Assembly (NCBI GenBank): GCA_007126465.1
Contig: SLBE01000095.1
Location: 1 to 8,625, forward strand
Direction of reading: 5' to 3'
DNA length: 8,625 bases
From: Syntrophomonadaceae bacterium
GTDB lineage: Bacteria; Bacillota; Dethiobacteria; DTU022
Positions 1 through 6,658 of this stretch are shown one piece after another. The notes beneath the pieces were generated by a model. The model was not told where the DNA came from. It did not search any database and saw only the letters and a list, made by a program, of their open reading frames with translations. The position numbers were made by a program, and so were the translations under genes. Every line of letters begins with the position of its first letter. Position 1 is the stretch's first letter.

Positions 1-972
1 ATTTTTGAAATTGGCGGTACTGTTTCCCTTGGTGTCGGAGTAATTGTCCAGGAGAATTCACTGCTTGCTTTTATAGCCTTTATATGTTTCCTGATTGGCT
101 TTGGCATGAAAGCTGGGATGTTTCCCCTGCACGTCTGGCTTCCTGATGCCCACCCGGTTGCTCCTTCTCCGGCCAGCGCCCTGCTGTCAGGAATTATGTT
201 AAAAACAGGAGCTTATGGGCTGATCAGGGTGATTTTTCATGTATTTTCTCCGGAACTGATGAAAAGCGGCGGCTGGGACACGATTATGGGAGTTCTGGCT
301 GTTATAACTATCTTGCTCGGCTCGGCAGTAGCTTTGACACAGTCTGATATCAAGCGCCGTCTTGCTTATTCAAGTATCAGTCAGCTCGGCTATGTCTTGC
401 TTGGTTTGAGCATCCTTAACGAAAATGCAATAATTGGTGCCGTATTTCATATTTTCAGCCACGCTTTCATGAAGAGCGTTCTTTTCCTTGCGGCCGGGGC
501 GATTATCTGGAATACGGGTAAGAGACAGATTGCTGATCTGCAAGGTATAGGCAGGCAGATGCCGATAACCCTGGGTTGCTTTTCAATTGCTGCTTTTGCG
601 ATGATCGGTATTCCTCCATTAAACGGCTTCTTAAGTAAATGGACCCTGGCGCTTGGCGCTCTCGATGCAAATATGGCTATTTATGTTTTTGTCCTGCTGG
701 TCAGCAGTTTGCTTAATGCTTTATATTACCTGCCGATTATAATTCCTGGCTTTTTCGAGGTGCCCGGTGGTGGCAGTGCCGGTCATGGTCATGACCACGA
801 GCACGACGAGCATCACGAGATTAAGTTTGATATAAAAGAAGCAGCCCCTCTTATGCTGGCAGTGATGATTGTCCTGGCCCTTTGTACATTTATATTCGGT
901 TTAACTCCGAATAATGTTGCCTTTAACCTCTCACGCCTGACTGCAGAGTATCTCTTGATGGGGGGCTTTTAG
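1..972 (+). CDS. Antiporter-like proton/sodium-pumping membrane subunit, complex I subunit 4/5 (MrpD/HyfB/MbhH-like) family, 5' partial
   Basis: This is the 3' portion (323 codons plus TAG) of a multi-spanning inner-membrane subunit of the PF00361 proton-conducting family. The reading frame is open to the first base, so the true start lies upstream; the ATG at 106 falls inside a conserved motif and is not a start. Counting from base 1, conserved lysines typical of the ion half-channels are visible: K37 in the TM7 motif GMKAGMFPLHVWLPDAH, K68 in GIMLKTGAYG (TM8), and K213 in GFLSKW (TM12). The AYSSISQLGY signature is also present. The PLHxWLPxAHPxAPSxxSALLSG form resembles hydrogenase-4/Mbh-type subunits more than classical NuoL. 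A His/Asp/Glu-rich loop (about residues 262-273) lies between the last membrane segments. The gene stops one base before the next antiporter gene and belongs to the same operon. Family assignment is firm; the parent complex (Mrp, Mbh/Mbx, hydrogenase or complex I-like) cannot be decided from what is visible. Confidence 0.9.
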   Translation: MFEIGGTVSLGVGVIVQENSLLAFIAFICFLIGFGMKAGMFPLHVWLPDAHPVAPSPASALLSGIMLKTGAYGLIRVIFHVFSPELMKSGGWDTIMGVLAVITILLGSAVALTQSDIKRRLAYSSISQLGYVLLGLSILNENAIIGAVFHIFSHAFMKSVLFLAAGAIIWNTGKRQIADLQGIGRQMPITLGCFSIAAFAMIGIPPLNGFLSKWTLALGALDANMAIYVFVLLVSSLLNALYYLPIIIPGFFEVPGGGSAGHGHDHEHDEHHEIKFDIKEAAPLMLAVMIVLALCTFIFGLTPNNVAFNLSRLTAEYLLMGGF

Positions 973-3252
973 TTGTTTCCTGCAGCGGCAGAATTAAATA
1001 TTTTGACCGGACCCATTTTTTATTCAAGTCTTCCCTTATGGATCACCTTGCTCCCCATGCTGGGAGGAATTGGTATTTACCTGCTAAAAGATCACTGGGA
1101 AGTTCCCCGCAAGGTATGCTCACTTGCAGTTTCTCTACTGGTTCTAATGGGCGTAATAATACTTTTCCCCTACAGTCTGGAAGGTGTTGTTAGCTATGAT
1201 CTGATTGATTTTATGCAGATGGGCCTTTTTTTTGAACTTGATCTTGTCGGTTGGATCTTTGCATTTCTAATAGCTTTTGTCTGGTTTTTGGCTACCCTTT
1301 TCTCCTTTGCATACATGGACCTGGAACATAAACGGCGCCGCTATTACAGCTTCCTGATATTTACCCTGGGAGCGACTATAGGTGTTGTTATGGCCGGAGA
1401 CTTTTTTACCCTTTTTTTATTTTTTGAACTGATGACAATCAGTTCTTTTGTCCTGGTTATTCACGAGCAGGATCTTGAGTCCATGAAAGCAGGTGTGCTT
1501 TATCTTTACCTGGGCATTTTTGGTGGACTGGCCCTGCTTTTTGCCATAATGATGCTCTTTGGTGCTACCGGTTCGGTCGATATTGCACCCGCTTTTGAAT
1601 TACTTGGAGGACAGCGAACCGCTATTTTTATATTTTTCCTGATCGGTTTTGGCATTAAGGCCGGGATTGTGCCACTGCATATCTGGCTGCCCCAGGCACA
1701 CCCTGTTGCTCCTTCACCAGCCAGTGCCCTTTTATCGGGAATTATGATCAAAGCAGGTGCTTACGGTATTCTAAGGGTCTCCATAGTTTTATTCTCACCG
1801 ACTGACGGTTTAACTCTTCCTGTCGGCAATTATATGTTTATACTGGGCAATGCAGTAATGTGGATCGGGATAGTGACTATGCTGGCAGGCGCTACCATGG
1901 CGCTGTTGCAGACTAATATGAAAAGAATTCTTGCTTACAGCAGTGTCAGTCAGATGGGTTATATTATAACAGGGGTGGGCTGTGCCGCTTTCCTGGGGCT
2001 GGAAGGCGGAATGGGTTATACCGGAGCCATTTATCATGTGATCAATCATGCCTTTTTTAAGGCCGGTCTTTTTATGATGGTCGGGACTATCTATATGTAT
2101 ACCCATGAACTTGAACTGCCTCGTCTTGGCGGGATGTTTAAAAAAATGCCGCTGGTTGGAATAACTTTCTTAGTTGCCGCTTTCGGTATTGCCGGCATTC
2201 CCGGGTTCAATGGTTTTCCCAGTAAAACACTGGTTCACGATGCCATGCTGATAGCTATTAAGGACTACGGTTTTATTAGTGTGGTGGTGGCTGAAAAGAT
2301 TTTTGTTTTAACCAGCGCTCTGACAATCTGTTATTTCATCAAGCTTTTCAGGGGAGTTTTCCTGGGTCCAGTGCCAGAAAAAATAGACAAAGATTACAAA
2401 CTGCCTTTTTCTGTTAATGCAGTCCTTTCCACCTTTGCTTTGATTATAATTGCCATAGGCCTTTTCCCCAACTGGATCCTTGAGCGCATTTTGGTTCCGG
2501 CTGCCGAAAGGCTTGGTTATGAAGGTTATGCCATGGATCATCTTTACCACTTTAATTTCTTTGAATGGATGCCTCTCGAAGCAATGTTGATTGTTATAGT
2601 TCTGGCCATAATAATTTATGTGCCTGCTGCATACCGGGGCTGGTTCGACTGGAAGCCTCCCTGGTGGCTTTCTGTTTATGCCATAGTTTACCGCCCTTTT
2701 ACCCATCGGTTGCTTGATTTTACCTGTCGCGCAGGAGTCCTGGTTGATTCTTCTGTTGATAGTGCTTACGATCGTTCAGGCAAAGCTGCCAGGACCTGGT
2801 GTAACTATGTCGGTAATGTTGATTCAGGGCTGGACCGGTTTTATGAAAAATCAAGCAAGGCTGCCCGTAAGTTGGCTGATAAATCAACTGATATGGATTC
2901 AAAACTTGACCAGTTTTATGAAAAATCAGGAAAGGCTGCCCGCAAGATGGCAGACAGATCCACTGATATGGATTCAGCATTAAATAAAGCTTATGAAAAT
3001 ACCGGCAAGGCGGCTAAAAAATTGGCCGACCAGACCTCAGATGCTGAACGTAAATTGGACGGTGTCTATGACCAGGCCGGCAAAAAAGCCCGGGAACAGG
3101 TTGAAAAAAGGTTTTCAGAGAAGAAAGAGAAAAAAGGGCGTTTCGATCCTGCAAAATGGTCTACGAAAAATTTAAGCTTTGACACCCTGTTGCTGGTCCT
3201 GGTCCTGGGAATTGTTTTGCTGGTTATATTTTATTTCGGACGTTCATTGTAG
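973..3252 (+). CDS. Antiporter-like membrane subunit (complex I subunit 5 / HyfB/MrpD family) with a C-terminal 25-residue repeat arm and terminal membrane helix
   Basis: A complete 759-residue protein. It starts at a TTG directly after the previous stop, with a weak G-rich SD at 960-965; the next in-frame ATG would remove the first membrane helix. Residues 20 to about 510 form the PF00361 core. It has the TM5 glutamate E152 (FFELMTISS), TM7 lysine K229 (GIKAGIVPLHIWLPQAH), TM8 lysine K260 (GIMIKAGAYG), the AYSSVSQMGY signature and TM12 lysine K418 (GFPSKT). All residues expected for ion translocation are therefore present. A further membrane segment lies at about 537-553. After it come five 25-residue repeats (592-716), a lysine-rich stretch, and a last hydrophobic helix at 738-756. 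Core family members are usually about 480-650 residues, so the tail is an addition. The core is strongly similar to the upstream gene, which suggests an old duplication. It probably works with that gene in one pump; coupling ion and redox partner are unknown. Confidence 0.92.
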   Translation: MFPAAAELNILTGPIFYSSLPLWITLLPMLGGIGIYLLKDHWEVPRKVCSLAVSLLVLMGVIILFPYSLEGVVSYDLIDFMQMGLFFELDLVGWIFAFLIAFVWFLATLFSFAYMDLEHKRRRYYSFLIFTLGATIGVVMAGDFFTLFLFFELMTISSFVLVIHEQDLESMKAGVLYLYLGIFGGLALLFAIMMLFGATGSVDIAPAFELLGGQRTAIFIFFLIGFGIKAGIVPLHIWLPQAHPVAPSPASALLSGIMIKAGAYGILRVSIVLFSPTDGLTLPVGNYMFILGNAVMWIGIVTMLAGATMALLQTNMKRILAYSSVSQMGYIITGVGCAAFLGLEGGMGYTGAIYHVINHAFFKAGLFMMVGTIYMYTHELELPRLGGMFKKMPLVGITFLVAAFGIAGIPGFNGFPSKTLVHDAMLIAIKDYGFISVVVAEKIFVLTSALTICYFIKLFRGVFLGPVPEKIDKDYKLPFSVNAVLSTFALIIIAIGLFPNWILERILVPAAERLGYEGYAMDHLYHFNFFEWMPLEAMLIVIVLAIIIYVPAAYRGWFDWKPPWWLSVYAIVYRPFTHRLLDFTCRAGVLVDSSVDSAYDRSGKAARTWCNYVGNVDSGLDRFYEKSSKAARKLADKSTDMDSKLDQFYEKSGKAARKMADRSTDMDSALNKAYENTGKAAKKLADQTSDAERKLDGVYDQAGKKAREQVEKRFSEKKEKKGRFDPAKWSTKNLSFDTLLLVLVLGIVLLVIFYFGRSL
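2746..3120 (+). repeat. Five tandem in-frame 75 bp repeats coding for 25-residue units
   Basis: Units lie at 2746-2820, 2821-2895, 2896-2970, 2971-3045 and 3046-3120, encoding residues 592-716 of the antiporter-like subunit. In unit numbering, Tyr8, Lys13 and Ala15 are invariant in all five, position 4 is Leu or Val, position 5 Asp or Asn, and position 16 Arg or Lys. Units 2 and 3 share 20 of 25 residues and, by hand alignment, about 62 of 75 bases, so they look like the youngest copies; units 1 and 5 are the most diverged. Spacing of the semi-conserved apolar or small positions (4, 8, 11, 15, 18, 22, 25) is 4-3-4-3-4-3 and then 4 into the next unit. That fits an amphipathic, coiled-coil-like helix with one hendecad per repeat. 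There are no prolines in the units. The helical reading is inference. Confidence 0.9.
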
Positions 3253-3272
3253 TATGATAGTGGAGGCTTTTA

Positions 3273-4346
3273 TTGACTGCTAATAGCTCTAGTAACAAAC
3301 AAAGTGCAAGAAACCAAAAACCGCGTAAAGTTACCGTTGCCGGTCTGATTATTCCGCTTCTTATTGTCCTTGGGCTGGTTGGCTTTACCATTTACCAGGG
3401 TTTTAACGACCATGATTTACATCAAGGATACAAGATGATGATGGATACTTCGGTCGAACTGCGCTTTAGCCCTGGCTCCATACCTGTAGAGCAGCTTGAA
3501 GAAGAGGTGTTTGCCGAAATTGACAGGCTTGAAAAGCTCTTTAGCCGCAGTATTGAAGGTAGTGACGTTAGCAAGGTCAATGAAGCAGCGGGCTTAAACC
3601 ATGTTATAGTTAGCCCGGAGGTCTTACATGTAACAGAGAAAGCTGTTAGTTACGCTGAACTTACAGAGGGCAGTTTTGACCCGACCATTGCACCCCTGGT
3701 TGATCTATGGGGGTTCTATGGGCAGGAATATCGCGTACCGAATCCGGAAGAACTCGAAAGGATAGTCCCTTTTGTCGACTATACGGCCCTGGAAATCGAC
3801 AGGGATGATGAGACATTGTTTTTGACCCAAAGTCAAATGGGACTTGAACTTGGTGGTATTGCCAAAGGTTTCATTGTTGATCAGGCCATGGGAGTTCTTA
3901 AAAAAGCAGATGTCGAGCATGCATTTATTAATGCGGGTGGGGATATCGGTTTAATTGGTTCAAATCCTGATGGTGAACCCTGGAGAATAGGTATTACAAA
4001 CCCGAGAAAAACAGATCAAATAATTGCGGTGCTTTCAATTATAGATTGTTCTGTGGTCACATCGGGCGACTACGAACGCTCTTTTGAAGAAGAGGGCGAA
4101 AAATATCACCACATTCTTGATCCGGAAACCGGAATGCCTGCTGACGAACTGGCCAGCGTTACGATTGTAGCCGATACAACCCTAATTGCCGACGTTCTCT
4201 CTACAGCAGTTTTTGTTTTAGGCCCACAGCAAGGACTACAGCTAATAGAAGATCTGGATGAGGCAGAAGGTGTATTGATTACTCCCGATTTGGAAGTATT
4301 GGTTAGCAGCGGCCTGAAAGATAAGGTTGAAATTGATGAGCAATAA
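3273..4346 (+). CDS. apbE: FAD:protein FMN transferase, membrane-anchored (ApbE family)
   Basis: ApbE proteins move FMN from FAD onto a Thr/Ser of partner proteins such as RnfG/NqrC-type FMN-binding domains, outside the cytoplasmic membrane, using Mg2+. The start is a TTG at 3273 with a strong GGAGG at 3262-3266 (6-base spacing), 20 bp after the antiporter gene, so the two are probably co-transcribed. Residues 20-41 form an N-terminal membrane helix after a basic stretch. There is no cysteine for a lipobox, so it looks like a signal anchor and not a lipoprotein. Family motifs are intact: GGIAKG (194-199), GGDIG (222-226), TSGDYER (from 263), HHILDPETG (279-287), and the metal-site segment with D307 and T311. 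At 357 residues it has the usual length. No flavinylation target protein is visible in the window; it may be encoded upstream. Function is firm, partner unknown. Confidence 0.95.
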   Translation: MTANSSSNKQSARNQKPRKVTVAGLIIPLLIVLGLVGFTIYQGFNDHDLHQGYKMMMDTSVELRFSPGSIPVEQLEEEVFAEIDRLEKLFSRSIEGSDVSKVNEAAGLNHVIVSPEVLHVTEKAVSYAELTEGSFDPTIAPLVDLWGFYGQEYRVPNPEELERIVPFVDYTALEIDRDDETLFLTQSQMGLELGGIAKGFIVDQAMGVLKKADVEHAFINAGGDIGLIGSNPDGEPWRIGITNPRKTDQIIAVLSIIDCSVVTSGDYERSFEEEGEKYHHILDPETGMPADELASVTIVADTTLIADVLSTAVFVLGPQQGLQLIEDLDEAEGVLITPDLEVLVSSGLKDKVEIDEQ

Positions 4347-4367
4347 TATATAGCTAATCTTTGCTCA

Positions 4368-4576
4368 GCCAGTTGAAGAAAACTATGCTCGCTGATCGTT
4401 TAGGCTGGAACTGCAACGGCTTAGCTTCAGCCTTTCGCCTGGGTTGCCCTCGCGATGGGCTCATCCGGAGCCCTCGCTCGGTGGCCGACCTCCTGTCGAC
4501 CAACCCGCTCCAGGACTTGCTTTGCCGGCAGTTCCATGCCTTCACTTTACGCTCGCGTCAGTTTTCTTAAACTGGC
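4368..4576. repeat. 209 bp palindromic element with 17 bp terminal inverted repeats (MITE-like repeat or structured RNA)
   Basis: The ends are inverted copies: 4368-4384 pairs with 4560-4576 at 16 of 17 positions. Inside, 4402-4414 pairs with 4528-4541 over 13 bp with one bulged T, followed by CGGC 4417-4420 with GCCG 4524-4527. The centre folds again: GGGTTG 4441-4446 with CAACCC 4501-4506 encloses two hairpins, one at 4452-4477 (6 bp perfect stem GGGCTC/GAGCCC, extended by GCGA/TCGC around a bulged T) and one at 4482-4502 (one C-A mismatch). The interior is clearly more GC-rich than the AT-rich flanks. I find no target-site duplication. Short open frames on both strands inside it have no ribosome binding site or family resemblance. 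It fills most of the gap between apbE and the Gx transporter gene. Copy number in the genome is unknown, so repeat, MITE or RNA remain open. Confidence 0.65.
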
Positions 4577-4616
4577 ATGCTGATATAAAACTAAATAGAC
4601 TAATGCTATGTTACAA

Positions 4617-4644
4617 TTTAAAAAGTATCTTTAATCTTTATGAT
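4617..4644 (+). promoter_or_regulatory. Weak candidate sigma-A promoter before the Gx transporter gene
   Basis: TTTAAA (4617-4622) and TATGAT (4639-4644) are separated by 16 bases in the AT-rich stretch right after the palindromic element, about 30 bases before the GTG start at 4674. The -35 matches TTGACA at only 4 of 6 positions, so this is tentative. The rest of 4577-4673 shows only the ribosome binding site AAAGGA (4661-4666). Confidence 0.3.
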
Positions 4645-4673
4645 ACAGATTGGTTTGAAGAAAGGAATAAATC

Positions 4674-5237
4674 GTGCAACCTACAACCTTAAAGATGCGT
4701 AACCGCTTAAACTACTTAACTTACCTTGCAGTCCTGATTACCTTTGCCGTTGTTATCCATACCGTTGAAGCGGCCCTGCCCCTGCCGATGCCGGTGCCTG
4801 GTGTCAGGCTGGGTCTGGCTAATGTAATCACCATTCTTGCCCTGGTTTTGTTTGGTTTACGCAGCGGACTATTAATTGCAGTTGTCCGTTCAATTCTTGG
4901 CAGCCTGTTCATCGGGGGACTTTTTGGTTTCGGTTTCTGGCTTAGTATTACAGCCGGTGTAACAAGCTGCCTGGTCATGGGCCTGGTGCTGGTTTTTCAA
5001 AAGCGAGGCCTGGTCAGCTTAGTTTCGGTCAGTGTTATCGGGGCGGCTGCACATAACTTGACTCAACTGGGGATGGCCAGCCTGATCATTGCCAATCCCG
5101 ATCTTTTAAGGGGCTACTATCCCCTGCTATTGCTGCTATCCATACCGACCGGGCTTTTTACTGGTATTACAGCGCACTACCTGGAAGACGTTACCAGGAG
5201 GATGATTATTAAATCCGGTCCGGGGGCAGGACAATGA
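4674..5237 (+). CDS. Gx transporter family membrane protein (heptaprenyl diphosphate synthase component I-like, PF07456)
   Basis: A 187-residue, very hydrophobic protein of the family once called heptaprenyl diphosphate synthase component I and now annotated as Gx transporter. Its members resemble small ECF-type substrate-binding membrane subunits, and their substrate is not known. Recognisable features are the first membrane helix followed by a proline-rich loop (PLPMPVPGVRLGLANVITI, a close match to the family's PGxKLGLAN signature), a conserved Arg in VVRSILGSLF, the glycine-rich GLFGFGFWLSITAGV, and GAAAHNLTQL near the middle of the C-terminal half. The GTG start at 4674 is chosen because AAAGGA lies 7 bases upstream; the next ATG (4695) lacks such a site. 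The stop overlaps the maf start by 4 bp (ATGA). In Clostridia this gene often sits near apbE and FMN-binding or NusG domain II genes, so its closeness to apbE is not random; no such small gene is found here. Confidence 0.88.
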   Translation: MQPTTLKMRNRLNYLTYLAVLITFAVVIHTVEAALPLPMPVPGVRLGLANVITILALVLFGLRSGLLIAVVRSILGSLFIGGLFGFGFWLSITAGVTSCLVMGLVLVFQKRGLVSLVSVSVIGAAAHNLTQLGMASLIIANPDLLRGYYPLLLLLSIPTGLFTGITAHYLEDVTRRMIIKSGPGAGQ

Positions 5238-5821
5238 ACTTGATCCTGGCATCAGCTTCACCTCGTCGTGCAGAACTATTACGCCAGGTTGGCATCTCCT
5301 ATCAAATAATTAAACCTGAACTTGAGGAAAAGCCTGAAATGGGGAAGAAGCCCTGGGATATTGCCCTGACCCTGGCCGAGGATAAAGCGCGAGTTGTTGC
5401 GCAGAAGCTAGAACGGGGCGTTGTTCTGGCGGCAGATACCCTGGTTGTGTACCAGGGAGAGTTGATGGGCAAACCGGTTGATAAAGACGATGCCCGGCGT
5501 ATGCTGCGTTTGCTGGGTGGCAGCAGGCATGAGGTTATAACCGGCCTGGTTTTAATTGATGCTGCTTCCGGGCTGATGGAGAAAGATTACTCAAAAACCA
5601 CGGTCTGGATGAAAAATTTATCTGAAGTTGAAATTAATGATTATGTAGAAGGAGGTGAACCGCTGGATAAAGCTGGAGCATACGGTATCCAGGGAATTGC
5701 GGCCCTTTTCGTGGAAAGGATAGAGGGCTGTTATTTTAACGTGGTTGGTCTGCCTTTAAGTTTACTCTACGATATGATGCAGGAATTGCAGTTTGCGATG
5801 CAGCAAAAGTCGAAAGGATGA
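5234..5821 (+). CDS. maf: Maf family nucleoside triphosphate pyrophosphatase (dTTP/UTP type)
   Basis: Maf proteins hydrolyse non-canonical or surplus nucleoside triphosphates to monophosphate and pyrophosphate in the cytoplasm, and over-expression blocks septum formation in Bacillus. The 195-residue protein carries the N-terminal SASPRR motif (residues 7-12), the catalytic aspartate region AADTLVV (D68), the GKPVDKDDARRML segment, and the C-terminal DKAGAYGIQG and NVVGLPL motifs. The DKAGAYGIQG form is that of the dTTP/UTP (YhdE) branch and not the m7GTP (YceF) branch. Length is normal. The ATG overlaps the transporter stop by 4 bp and a G-rich SD (5222-5229) lies just upstream, so translation is likely coupled. 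Its link with radC is widespread in Firmicutes. Confidence 0.95.
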   Translation: MNLILASASPRRAELLRQVGISYQIIKPELEEKPEMGKKPWDIALTLAEDKARVVAQKLERGVVLAADTLVVYQGELMGKPVDKDDARRMLRLLGGSRHEVITGLVLIDAASGLMEKDYSKTTVWMKNLSEVEINDYVEGGEPLDKAGAYGIQGIAALFVERIEGCYFNVVGLPLSLLYDMMQELQFAMQQKSKG

Positions 5822-5826
5822 AGAAT

Positions 5827-6516
5827 ATGCAAGATGAAGCAATTATGATTAGAGATTTGCCACTTGAGGAGAGGCCGAGAGAGAAACTAAAAGCTTTGGG
5901 TGCCGGCGCGCTTTCCAATGCTGAATTGCTGGCGATTTTACTTCGTTCCGGCAGCAGAAGTGAATCAGCGGTGCAGATGGCAAGCAGGATCCTGGCCAGG
6001 GTAGGTAGCCTAAGGAACCTGCCTGACCTGTCATTGGAAGAGTTGCAGGAGAATAAAGGCATAGGGCCTGATAAAGCTGTTACAATTAAAGCTGCCCTGG
6101 AACTGGGCTCCCGGCTGGCTACCACGCCACGTCAGCTGGCGGAAAGTATAGTTACCCCGGGACAGGCAGCAGATCTTTTCATGGAAGAGCTTCGCTATAA
6201 AAAGAAAGAATATTTTAAGATTTTACTGTTAAATACCAAGAATCATATAATATCAAAAGAAGAAATTTCTGTTGGCAGTCTTAGCGCATCCATAGTCCAT
6301 CCCCGGGAAATCTTTAATATCCCCTTGCGTAAAAGCGCTGCCTCTATTATCCTTTTTCATAATCATCCCAGTGGTGATCCCACACCGAGCCAGCAGGATC
6401 TGGAGGTAACCAGGCGCCTGGTCGATGCAGGAAATATTCTGGGGGTAACTGTGCGTGACCATATAGTTATCGGCGATGGCTGTTTCTTTAGTTTTCGCGA
6501 GAAGGGCCTTATCTAA
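5827..6516 (+). CDS. radC: RadC family JAMM-domain protein (UPF0758)
   Basis: A complete RadC/MPN+ protein. Historically called a DNA repair protein, but its biochemical role is unsettled. The N-terminal UPF0758 part begins with IRDLPLEERPREKL and ALSNAELLAILLRSG. A helix-hairpin-helix segment with KGIGPDKA lies at residues 77-84. The JAMM metal motif is complete: H178, H180 and D191 in HNHPSGDPTPSQQD, with an upstream glutamate in the EEISVGS region; it ends with DHIVIGDG and a final FREKGLI. Start choice: an ATG at 5818 overlaps the maf stop (ATGA), but AAAGG (5813-5817) touches it with no spacing, while the ATG at 5827 has a 9-base spacing and is preferred. An ATG at 5845 matches where many RadC proteins begin but has a weaker site. 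With the 5827 start the length is 229 residues, which is normal. Confidence 0.94.
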   Translation: MQDEAIMIRDLPLEERPREKLKALGAGALSNAELLAILLRSGSRSESAVQMASRILARVGSLRNLPDLSLEELQENKGIGPDKAVTIKAALELGSRLATTPRQLAESIVTPGQAADLFMEELRYKKKEYFKILLLNTKNHIISKEEISVGSLSASIVHPREIFNIPLRKSAASIILFHNHPSGDPTPSQQDLEVTRRLVDAGNILGVTVRDHIVIGDGCFFSFREKGLI

Positions 6517-6577
6517 GAGGCTCTTACCAGTACAGGAACTATATGGTATTATATTTATTAGTATATAGAAAAAATAT

Positions 6578-6607
6578 TTGACCAAATCAAATAGTGACCC
6601 GGATAAT
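6578..6607 (+). promoter_or_regulatory. Candidate sigma-A promoter for the radical SAM operon
   Basis: TTGACC (6578-6583, 5 of 6 matches to TTGACA) and GATAAT (6602-6607, 5 of 6 matches to TATAAT) are 18 bases apart. Transcription would begin near 6614, giving a leader of about 50 bases before the ATG at 6665. The surrounding gap (6517-6664) is AT-rich and I see no intrinsic terminator in it. The TTG of the -35 box is also the first codon of an upstream in-frame extension, which argues against that extension being translated. Confidence 0.55.
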
Positions 6608-6654
6608 GAATATCATGGAATATGGCTCAGTAGATACGAATTAATTTATAATAT

Positions 6655-6658
6655 GGAG
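6655..6658 (+). promoter_or_regulatory. Ribosome binding site that decides the start at 6665
   Basis: GGAG lies 6 bases before the ATG at 6665. Neither the TTG at 6578 nor the ATG at 6653 has a comparable site at proper spacing. Confidence 0.7.

Noticed and set aside
106..972. ATG at 106 as the start of the first antiporter gene.
   Set aside because: The frame is open upstream to base 1 with membrane-like sequence, and the ATG lies inside the conserved TM7 lysine motif. The gene is truncated by the window edge.
1506..2706. Minus-strand open frames of 81-132 codons opposite the second antiporter gene.
   Set aside because: They are antisense shadows of a conserved membrane protein gene, with no recognisable domains or ribosome binding sites.
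2714..2983. Open frames on both strands across the repeat array (for example 2714-2983 + and 2720-2980 -).
   Set aside because: They exist only because a 75 bp repeat without stops in one frame tends to lack stops in others. They have no ribosome binding site, and the main frame is clearly coding through the whole array.
4337..4367. 7 bp perfect inverted repeat TGAGCAA/TTGCTCA spanning the apbE stop, considered as a terminator.
   Set aside because: The loop is 17 bases, the stem is AT-rich and short, and no T-run follows. It adjoins the palindromic element, so any termination there more likely depends on that element.
4354..4570. Short open frames on both strands in the gap after apbE (63-82 codons).
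   Set aside because: They coincide with the GC-rich palindromic element, have arginine/proline-rich low-information translations typical of antisense or structured DNA, and no ribosome binding sites or family motifs.
4368..4576. The palindromic element as a CRISPR array or as an intact insertion sequence.
   Set aside because: There are no regularly spaced direct repeats with spacers and no transposase frame; only inverted structure is present.
6514..6526. 13-base palindrome TAAGAG-G-CTCTTA at the radC stop, considered as a terminator or operator.
   Set aside because: A one-base loop cannot close, so the hairpin would be only about 4 bp, and no T-run follows. As an operator it is a single unsupported short match.
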